DNA from: Rhodoferax sp.
GTDB taxonomy: Bacteria > Pseudomonadota > Gammaproteobacteria > Burkholderiales > Burkholderiaceae_C
Direction of reading: 5' to 3'
DNA: 5,483 nt
NCBI GenBank assembly: GCA_021731215.1
Contig: JAKFXU010000172.1
Location: forward strand, 1-5,483
In this document: positions 1 through 5,483 of the stretch, one piece after another
Position numbering within the stretch: position 1 is the first letter of the stretch
Layout of the letters: each line of letters opens with the position of its first letter
Program-made: the position numbers and the translations under genes
The notes under the pieces: generated by a model
The model's database searches: none
What the model saw: the letters and a program-made list of their open reading frames with translations, nothing else
Told to the model about the DNA's origin: nothing

Positions 1-1
1 G

Positions 2-765
<764 letters not shown>

Positions 766-766
<1 letters not shown>

Positions 767-1374
767 TGCTTCAAATAGCCAAACTCATTGCGCAGGGCCA
801 AGGCCTCGCGAGCGCCCTGCGCAAACGCGCCGCCACGGTGGAACTCGACTGGGACCTGCGGCAGAAAAGCCGTTTCGAGGCCACCGATTCGCAGGGCCGA
901 ACCCTGGGCGTGTTTCTGCCGCGCGGCACGGTGCTGCGCGGCGGCGACGTGCTGGTCGCCGAGGACGGCTCGCTGATCAAGGTGCTGGCCGCAGCGCAGC
1001 CGGTGCTGGTGATCACTGCGTGTACCGAGCACGGCACGCCGTTTGACCTGACGCGCGCCGCCTACCACCTGGGCAATCGCCATGTGCCGATCGAACTCAA
1101 GCCCGACCACCTGAAAATCGAACCCGACCATGTGCTGGCCGACCTGTTGCGCGCCATGCACTTGACGGTGCGCGCGGCGACCGAGGCGTTCGAGCCCGAG
1201 GGTGGCGCCTATGCGGGCGCCGGCCACAGCCATGCGAGCGGCGATCATGGGCATAGCCATGCGCAGCCTCAAGTCGCAGCCAAGCCCAAACCGGTCAACA
1301 TTCCGATTGCGGCCGCACCGCATGTCCATGGACCAGCTTGCGGCCACCACCACGGCCACGGCGACAAGCACTGA
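766..1374 (+). CDS. ureE: Urease accessory protein UreE, nickel metallochaperone with His-rich tail
   Basis: UreE carries nickel and delivers it, through UreG, to the urease apoenzyme. The product is 202 residues, longer than the roughly 150-160 typical of many homologues because of its tail. Residues 1-75 match the N-terminal peptide-binding domain. The metal-binding domain follows, with [11 protein letters not shown] (His106, equivalent to the essential His96 of the Klebsiella protein) and PDHVLADLL (His122). FEPEGGAYA at 142-150 ends the conserved core. The tail from residue 151 holds 12 His and one Cys in two clusters, 154-165 and 186-202, separated by a Pro/Ala/Lys-rich spacer with no His. 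Such tails bind extra nickel in other species but are dispensable in the Klebsiella protein. The start ATG at 766 overlaps the ureC stop (TGATG), and no separate strong ribosome binding site is seen, so translation is probably coupled. Confidence 0.97.
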
Positions 1375-1382
1375 TACGGACC

Positions 1383-2135
1383 ATGATGCGCCGCTCCGGC
1401 ACGCCCCCGCGCCAGCCCATCACCGGCATACGCCGGCGCCGCCAAGCGCCGGCGCCGGCCCGTGGCGGCAGCCTGCTGCAGCTCATGTGGCTGGCCTCGC
1501 CGGCCTTGCCGGTCGGCGGTTTTTCTTACTCGGAAGGGCTGGAAGCGGCCGTCGACAGCGGTCTGGCCGCGACTGAAGCGTCGGCCTCCGACTGGCTGCT
1601 GGACCAACTGCACCTGAGCCTGGCGCGCTCGGACCTGGCCGTGCTGGCCAAAGCCATGGGCGCTTGGCGCCGCCAGGATGTGGCGCAGCTGCGCGAGTTG
1701 AATGACTGGGTGCTGCAAACCCGCGAAAGCAGCGAGTTGCGCCAGCAAACGGTGCAGATGGGGCGCTCGCTGCTCGAATGGCTGCGTCAGCACGACAACG
1801 CCAGCGCGTCCGACATCGAAGCCTGCGCGCAACTGCCGCCCACCTACCCGGTGGCTTTTGCGCTGGCAGCGTCGGCCACCCAGGCCGGGGTGCGCGACGC
1901 CCTGCTGGCGTTTGCCTTCAGCTGGGCCGAGAACATGATGTCTGCCGCCATCAAGTCCGTGCCCTTGGGTCAGAGCGCCGGGCACCGCATCCTGTCGCGC
2001 CTGGCCGAGGCTATTCCGGTTGCCGTGGATCAGGCCATGAGTACCCCGGACCGCGAACGCCAGGCCTTCACGCCGATGCTGGCGATTCTGAGCGCCCAGC
2101 ATGAAACCCAGTACTCCCGATTGTTCCGTTCCTAG
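1383..2135 (+). CDS. ureF: Urease accessory protein UreF
   Basis: UreF is the scaffold of the UreD-UreF-UreG complex that docks on apo-urease and controls GTP-dependent nickel insertion. With the chosen start the product is 250 residues. Family hallmarks are [16 protein letters not shown] (39-54), [12 protein letters not shown] (111-122), [25 protein letters not shown] (180-204) and the C-terminal [11 protein letters not shown], the tail expected to contact UreD. The protein is predicted to be all-helical. Residues 1-29 are not conserved: they are rich in Arg and Pro, with four consecutive Arg at 17-20. The frame is open further upstream to an ATG at 1338 inside ureE, but the ATG pair at 1383/1386 comes 8 bases after the ureE stop, with a weak GGA (1378-1380) upstream that is better spaced for 1386. 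The start is therefore uncertain by one codon or more. A 9-bp GC hairpin lies in the codons at 1431-1454. Confidence 0.95.
   Translation: MMRRSGTPPRQPITGIRRRRQAPAPARGGSLLQLMWLASPALPVGGFSYSEGLEAAVDSGLAATEASASDWLLDQLHLSLARSDLAVLAKAMGAWRRQDVAQLRELNDWVLQTRESSELRQQTVQMGRSLLEWLRQHDNASASDIEACAQLPPTYPVAFALAASATQAGVRDALLAFAFSWAENMMSAAIKSVPLGQSAGHRILSRLAEAIPVAVDQAMSTPDRERQAFTPMLAILSAQHETQYSRLFRS
1431..1454 (+). repeat. GC hairpin in the early ureF coding region
   Basis: The arms CGCCGGCGC (1431-1439) and GCGCCGGCG (1446-1454) are perfectly complementary, giving a 9-bp all-GC stem with the loop CGCCAA. It begins about 48 bases after the ureF start codon, within the non-conserved Arg/Pro-rich N-terminal extension. 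It could slow ribosomes or be a side effect of Arg/Ala/Pro codons in a GC-rich genome. Confidence 0.5.
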
Positions 2136-2148
2136 CCACACGATAAAA

Positions 2149-2808
2149 ATGCCCCTCCTCCACCACATCCAAAACCGCAGCAAGAAACTCCCGCCCCTGC
2201 GCGTCGGCATCGGCGGCCCGGTCGGCTCCGGCAAGACCACCTTGCTGGAAATGCTGTGCAAAGCCATGCGCGACCAGTACGACCTGGTGGCCATCACCAA
2301 CGACATTTACACCAAGGAAGACCAGCGCTTGCTGACCGTCAGCGGCGCGCTTGCGGCCGAACGCATCATGGGCGTTGAAACCGGCGGCTGCCCGCATACC
2401 GCGATCCGGGAAGACGCCTCCATCAACCTGGAAGCGATCGACCGCATGCTGGTGGATTTCCCCGATGCCGACATCGTGTTCATCGAATCCGGCGGCGACA
2501 ACCTGGCCGCCACCTTCAGCCCGGAACTAAGCGACCTGACGATCTACGTGATCGACGTCGCCGCCGGCGAAAAAATACCGCGCAAGGGCGGCCCCGGCAT
2601 CACCAAGAGCGACTTGCTGGTCATCAACAAGACCGACTTGGCGCCCTATGTGGGCGCCGATCTGGCCGTGATGCAGGCCGACACGATCCGCATGCGCAAC
2701 ACGCCGCGCGGCCTCCAGCCCTTTGTCATGACCAACCTGAAAACCCAGTCCGGCCTGGCCGAGGTGGTGGCTTTCATCGAAAGCCGAGGCATGTTGCGGG
2801 CGGCTTGA
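2149..2808 (+). CDS. ureG: Urease accessory GTPase UreG
   Basis: UreG is the SIMIBI-class GTPase whose nickel-loaded, GTP-bound dimer delivers nickel to urease. The product is 219 residues from this start. Motifs in order are the P-loop GPVGSGKT (23-30), [10 protein letters not shown] (50-59), the nickel-binding Cys-Pro-His in [11 protein letters not shown] (81-83), the Walker-B-like region IESGGDN (112-118), [12 protein letters not shown] (144-155) and the guanine-specificity motif NKTD (160-163). All key residues are present, and it appears functional. The start at 2149 is chosen because it lies 13 bases after the ureF stop and leaves a short N-terminal lead before [10 protein letters not shown]. 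An in-frame ATG at 2101 inside ureF would add 16 residues not typical of the family. No good Shine-Dalgarno sequence precedes 2149, so coupling to ureF is likely. It is the last gene of the urease operon in this window. Confidence 0.96.
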   Translation: MPLLHHIQNRSKKLPPLRVGIGGPVGSGKTTLLEMLCKAMRDQYDLVAITNDIYTKEDQRLLTVSGALAAERIMGVETGGCPHTAIREDASINLEAIDRMLVDFPDADIVFIESGGDNLAATFSPELSDLTIYVIDVAAGEKIPRKGGPGITKSDLLVINKTDLAPYVGADLAVMQADTIRMRNTPRGLQPFVMTNLKTQSGLAEVVAFIESRGMLRAA

Positions 2809-2884
2809 CCGTCAACGCGACAGCAACGCGGGCTTGTCCTGAAACAGACAAACCCGACAAAGCCGGCCCACGCCAGCCCATGCT
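2809..2884. other. Short intergenic segment between ureG and the nifA fragment
   Basis: This stretch of about 76 bases follows the ureG stop and ends where similarity to NifA begins. No gene, tRNA or named element is recognised. The only structure seen is the inverted repeat at 2829-2856. On the - strand the nifA reading frame continues through it without a stop and runs into the 3' end of ureG. Those codons (beginning Ser-Met-Gly-Trp after Gly-Pro-Phe) do not resemble the family sequence, so I treat them as junk translation. Confidence 0.5.
2829..2856. terminator. Imperfect inverted repeat after ureG, possible weak bidirectional terminator
   Basis: The arms CGGGCTTGTC (2829-2838) and GACAAACCCG (2847-2856) form a 10-bp stem with one mismatch (C2833 against A2852) and an 8-base loop. 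It lies 20 bases after the ureG stop, between convergent units, where a terminator is expected. No run of T follows the stem on either strand, so it is not a standard intrinsic terminator. It may be a processing or pause hairpin, or the remains of an inserted element next to the nifA breakpoint. Confidence 0.3.
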
Positions 2885-3328
2885 GAAGGGCCCGTCCTTG
2901 CGCGGACTCAGGTAGTGGATGGCGGGCGCGATCACTTCCTTGCCGGTGCCGCTCTCGCCGCGCAGCAGCATGGTCGAGCGCGACGGCGCCGACTGATGCA
3001 CTTGCGCGAACACCTCCTGCATCGCCTTGGAGATCCCGATCACGTTGTCGAGGTTGTACCTTCCCTGCAACTCCTTCTTCAGTCGTTTCTTGTCCTCCAG
3101 CAACTGCATGTGCTCGGCAGCCACCATGCGCTGCAGCCGCACCGACTGACCGACCAGATTGGCAACCATGGTCAAAATCCGGACATCGTGATCGAAGCGG
3201 TGCCGACAGTTATCCATGATGCGGTCGATCGACAACACGCCCAGGGTTTCATTGGCGGCCTTGATCGGCACCCCGATGAAGGCAATGGTTTTGCCGGAAT
3301 CCTTTTCCGGTGTGTGGCTCATTGAATT
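2885..3328 (-). pseudogene. nifA: Internal fragment of a NifA-type sigma-54 activator (GAF end plus start of AAA+)
   Basis: About 148 codons match the middle of NifA-family enhancer-binding proteins, which switch on nitrogenase genes with sigma-54 RNA polymerase. In order they show the end of the GAF domain (NSMSHTPEKDSGKTIAFIG, then VPIKAANETLGVLSIDR), the signalling helix (VRILTMVANLVGQSVRL), a charged linker (LLEDKKRLKKELQGRYN) and the beginning of the AAA+ domain (DNVIGISKAMQEVF). The Walker A loop GESGTGKE follows, and similarity stops abruptly after LSPRKDGPF. The N-terminal GAF half, the GAFTGA loop, Walker B, the arginine finger and the DNA-binding HTH are absent, so the protein cannot activate transcription. 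No stop or frameshift occurs within the fragment. A Pro stands in IAPAIH where the family usually has Arg or Lys (IARAIH), a possible sign of decay. An ORF from an ATG at 3349 to 2774 would encode 191 residues, but its ends are not NifA-like. The source could also be the VnfA or AnfA branch. Confidence 0.85.
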
Positions 3329-3462
3329 CTCCCAAGCGGCACTCGGCATTAGCGCCAGTGCATTTTGGCAAGCTCCATCGCTGTTCCAGTTTCACCGGTA
3401 TGCCAAATTCAAACGCGATCGCATTTGCCATGCAACAGAAACATTCGCAAGATTTATGCCGG
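3329..3462. other. Intergenic segment between the nifA fragment and the glmS stop
   Basis: These 134 bases lie downstream of glmS and upstream (on the - strand) of the nifA fragment. No recognised gene is present. A - strand ATG at 3431 opens a short frame of about 36 codons that leads into the nifA region in a different reading frame. I do not recognise its product and found no ribosome binding site, so it is not called. The stretch contains the inverted repeat at 3400-3431 and appears less GC-rich than the flanking genes. No T-rich terminator for glmS is evident. Confidence 0.5.
3400..3431. repeat. Nested palindrome downstream of glmS
   Basis: Two inverted repeats share almost the same centre. 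The inner one, CAAACGCGATCGCATTTG (3410-3427), is palindromic except for one pair of positions and contains the perfect octamer GCGATCGC (3415-3422). The outer one pairs ATGCCAAAT (3400-3408) with ATTTGCCAT (3423-3431), 8 of 9 positions. The structure starts about 30 bases past the glmS stop, so it could act as a 3' end hairpin for the glmS transcript. No T-run follows it in that direction. The function is unknown. Confidence 0.4.
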
Positions 3463-5346
3463 CTATTCCACCGTAACGCTCTTGGCCAGATTGCGCGGCT
3501 TGTCGACGTCGGTGCCCTTGGCGCAGGCGGTGTGGTAGGCCAGCAACTGCAGCGGCACCACGTGCAACAGCGGCGACAGCTCGCCGTAGTGCTCGGGCAT
3601 GCGGATGACGTGCAGGCCTTCCGCGCTTTCGATCCGGGTATCGGCATCGGCCAGCACGTAGAGCACGCCGCCGCGGGCCCGCACCTCGTGCATATTGCTC
3701 TTGAGTTTTTCCAGCAGCGCGTCGTTGGGCGCCACCGTGACCACCGGCATGGCGCTGGTCACCAGCGCCAGCGGGCCGTGCTTGAGCTCGCCGGCCGGGT
3801 AGGCCTCGGCGTGGATGTAGCTGATCTCCTTCAGTTTGAGCGCGCCTTCAAGGGCGATCGGGTAGTGCAGGCCGCGCCCCAGGAAGAGCGCGTTCTCCAT
3901 TTTGGCGAAGTCGTCGGCCCAGGCCATCACCTGCGGCTCCAGCGCCAGCACCGCCTGCAGGGCGGCGGGCAGATGGCGCATGGCCTTGAGGTGGCGCGCT
4001 TCTTCGGCTGCGCTCAGCCGGCCCTTGGCCTGCGCCAGCGCCAGCGTCAGCAGGAACAGGCCGGCCAGTTGCGCGGTAAAGGCCTTGGTGGAGGCGACGC
4101 CAATCTCGATGCCGGCGCGGGTGATGTAGGCCAGAGCGCATTCGCGCACCATGGCGCTGCTGGCCACGTTGCAAATGGTCAGGGTGTGCGCCATGCCCAG
4201 ACTTTGGGCATGGCGCAAGGCCGCCAGCGTGTCAGCGGTTTCGCCCGATTGCGTGATGGTGACCACCAGCGTGCGCGGGTTGGGGACCGAGTCGCGGTAG
4301 CGGTATTCGCTCGCCACCTCGACCTGGGTCGGAATCCTGGCGATGCTCTCGAGCCAGTATTTGGCGGTGCAGCCACTGTAGTAACTGGTGCCGCAGGCCA
4401 GAATCAGCACCGAGTCGATGTCCTTGAACACGCGCGCCGCATTGGCGCCCGCGGCATGCTTCATTTGCTGGTCAAACAGTTCGGGCACGATGCCGTCCAC
4501 CCCTTCCAGGGTGTCGGCAATGGCGCGCGGCTGCTCGAAAATCTCTTTTTGCATGTAGTGGCGATAGGGCCCCAGCTCGGCCGCGCCGCTGTGCGCCAGC
4601 ACGGTTTTGACCGGACGCTGCGCCGGCGCCACCGGCTGGTGCGCCCGGTCCACCAGCCAGTATTTGCCGAGCTGGACATCGACCACGTCGCCTTCGTCCA
4701 GGTACACAATCTGGTCGGTGACGCCGGCCAGCGCCATCGCATCGCTGGCCAGAAAATGCTCCTGGCCATCCTTGCCGATGCCCAGAATCAAGGGCGAGCC
4801 GGCGCGCGCGCCAATCAGGCGATGCGGCTCGTCCTTGCAGAACACGGCAATCGCATAGGCCCCCTGCAACTGCCCGATCGCCGCCTTGACCGCCTCGAAC
4901 AGATCACCGTCGTAGCGGCTGTCAATCAGGTGGGCGATGACCTCGGTATCGGTCTGGCTCTGGAACGCATAGCCCTTGGCCTTGAGCAGGGCGCGCAACT
5001 CATCATGGTTTTCAATAATGCCGTTGTGCACCAGCGCCACCCGGCCGGGCCGGCTGGCGGCGTCCAGGCCGCTGCCATGGCTGAAATGGGGATGCGCGTT
5101 GTGCACCACGGGCGCGCCATGCGTGGCCCAGCGCGTGTGGGCAATGCCGGTCGTGCCTTCGAGCCGGCTGCTGCTGACCTGCTCGGCCAGCTCGGCCACG
5201 CGCGAGGTGCTGCGCGCGCGCTGCAAGCCCTTGGCATAAACCGCCACGCCGCAGGAGTCATAACCGCGGTACTCCAGCCTGGCCAGGCCCTGCACCAGGA
5301 TGGGAACGATGTTGCGGCTAGAAACCGCACCGACAATGCCGCACAT
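3463..5346 (-). CDS. glmS: Glutamine-fructose-6-phosphate aminotransferase (isomerizing), GlmS
   Basis: GlmS converts fructose 6-phosphate and glutamine to glucosamine 6-phosphate and glutamate, the committed step towards UDP-GlcNAc for peptidoglycan and lipopolysaccharide. The product is 627 residues against 609 in E. coli, with much of the excess in loops. The N-terminal class II glutaminase domain starts MCGIVGAV, with the nucleophile Cys2 exposed after Met removal, then HTRWATHG (70-77), [12 protein letters not shown] (107-118) and [10 protein letters not shown] (131-140). Two SIS sugar-isomerase domains follow, with CGTSYYSG (318-325), TQSGETADT (365-373) and [12 protein letters not shown] (416-427). 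KLKE (504-507) and KHGP (522-525) hold equivalents of the E. coli catalytic Lys485, Glu488 and His504. The conserved C-terminal NLAKSVTVE includes the Lys603 equivalent at 622. No lesions are seen. The start is supported by GGAG six bases upstream. The gene converges on the urease operon and is likely transcribed alone from the AT-rich leader. Confidence 0.98.
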   Translation of the reverse strand: MCGIVGAVSSRNIVPILVQGLARLEYRGYDSCGVAVYAKGLQRARSTSRVAELAEQVSSSRLEGTTGIAHTRWATHGAPVVHNAHPHFSHGSGLDAASRPGRVALVHNGIIENHDELRALLKAKGYAFQSQTDTEVIAHLIDSRYDGDLFEAVKAAIGQLQGAYAIAVFCKDEPHRLIGARAGSPLILGIGKDGQEHFLASDAMALAGVTDQIVYLDEGDVVDVQLGKYWLVDRAHQPVAPAQRPVKTVLAHSGAAELGPYRHYMQKEIFEQPRAIADTLEGVDGIVPELFDQQMKHAAGANAARVFKDIDSVLILACGTSYYSGCTAKYWLESIARIPTQVEVASEYRYRDSVPNPRTLVVTITQSGETADTLAALRHAQSLGMAHTLTICNVASSAMVRECALAYITRAGIEIGVASTKAFTAQLAGLFLLTLALAQAKGRLSAAEEARHLKAMRHLPAALQAVLALEPQVMAWADDFAKMENALFLGRGLHYPIALEGALKLKEISYIHAEAYPAGELKHGPLALVTSAMPVVTVAPNDALLEKLKSNMHEVRARGGVLYVLADADTRIESAEGLHVIRMPEHYGELSPLLHVVPLQLLAYHTACAKGTDVDKPRNLAKSVTVE

Positions 5347-5352
5347 AGACTG

Positions 5353-5356
5353 CTCC
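5353..5356 (-). promoter_or_regulatory. Ribosome binding site of glmS
   Basis: On the - strand the sequence GGAG lies six bases before the ATG that begins MCGIVGAV. This is the clearest Shine-Dalgarno site in the window. It fixes the start, which must in any case place Cys at position 2 for catalysis. Confidence 0.85.
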
Positions 5357-5374
5357 AGAAATTAGTGGGTCAAT

Positions 5375-5483
5375 GGTACGCGCATATCTATGGAATATAT
5401 TATTGAAATACATCAAAATTTCTATTTTTATTTCACTTCATTTTAATTTTTGCTAATTATTTCAATTACATTGCATTAATGGA
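5375..5483 (-). promoter_or_regulatory. AT-rich leader upstream of glmS, probable promoter region
   Basis: Roughly 100 bases upstream of glmS, running to the window edge, are about one-fifth G+C by eye, in sharp contrast to the GC-rich genes. On the - strand the best sigma-70-like pair I can find is TAGAAA (5419-5424) and TAATAT (5397-5402), 16 bases apart. TATATT (5394-5399) is an alternative -10. The A/T runs further upstream could act as an UP element. Short inverted repeats are present (GAAAT 5405-5409 with ATTTC 5418-5422, and the palindrome CATTAATG 5474-5481), but none matches an operator I recognise. No coding frame of note is seen. The hexamer assignment is tentative because many AT-rich matches are expected here by chance. 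Confidence 0.45.

Noticed and set aside
2101..2148. An upstream start for ureG at 2101, overlapping ureF
   Set aside because: It would add 16 residues not usual for the family, and the ATG at 2149 gives a better N-terminus. Weak ribosome-site evidence means it is not fully excluded.
1269..2306. A 345-codon open frame on the - strand across ureE, ureF and ureG
   Set aside because: It crosses three well-supported genes on the other strand, and its Arg/Gly/Gln-rich translation is typical of a shadow frame.
2885..3329. EcoRI-type (GAATTC, 3324-3329) and ApaI-type (GGGCCC) sites near the two ends of the nifA fragment, suggesting a cloning artefact
   Set aside because: Both hexamers are common by chance, the second is a few bases inside the similarity rather than at the border, and no vector sequence is visible.
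3320..3431. A short - strand gene starting at the ATG at 3431
   Set aside because: It has no ribosome binding site, no recognisable product, and its frame runs into the nifA fragment in the wrong phase.
3310..5406. A 698-codon open frame on the + strand opposite glmS
   Set aside because: It lies antisense to an unmistakable complete glmS, its translation is low-complexity (rich in Gly, Arg, His, Gln) and resembles no family. It is explained by codon bias in GC-rich DNA.
5347..5483. A glmS ribozyme or other metabolite riboswitch in the glmS leader
   Set aside because: The leader is AT-rich, with no conserved ribozyme core or stable stems that I can identify, and the glmS ribozyme is known mainly from Gram-positive bacteria.

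Overview
The window is high-GC DNA that most resembles a beta-proteobacterium of the Burkholderiales, probably the Comamonadaceae (Polaromonas or Rhodoferax type). That placement is inference from protein similarity recalled from memory and from the gene order ureC-ureE-ureF-ureG. No search was run.

Left part (2-2808, + strand): the 3' part of a urease operon. It holds the C-terminal 254 residues of the catalytic subunit UreC, followed by the accessory genes ureE (nickel donor), ureF (activation-complex scaffold) and ureG (GTPase). The genes are packed tightly: ureC and ureE share one base, there are 8 bases between ureE and ureF, and 13 between ureF and the preferred ureG start. The three accessory proteins load nickel into UreC, so the operon supplies ammonia from urea. 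The remaining genes (ureD, ureA, ureB and the start of ureC) would lie to the left of the window.

Middle part (2809-3462): the only stretch without an intact gene. It contains an internal fragment of a NifA-type sigma-54 activator on the - strand (about 2885-3328). The fragment carries the end of the GAF sensor domain, the linker and the start of the AAA+ domain with its Walker A loop. Everything before and after that is missing. The fragment is flanked by about 76 and 134 bases with no recognisable gene, each containing an inverted repeat.

Right part (3463-5483, - strand): a complete glmS (glutamine-fructose-6-phosphate transaminase, first step of UDP-GlcNAc synthesis) with a clear ribosome binding site. 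Upstream of it is a strikingly AT-rich leader of about 100 bases that runs to the window edge and probably holds its promoter.

The urease operon and glmS converge on the nifA relic. All intact genes here are known families, and I see no evidence for a new multi-gene system. The most noteworthy items are the nitrogen-fixation regulator relic, the AT-rich glmS leader, and the variable terminal parts of UreE and UreF.
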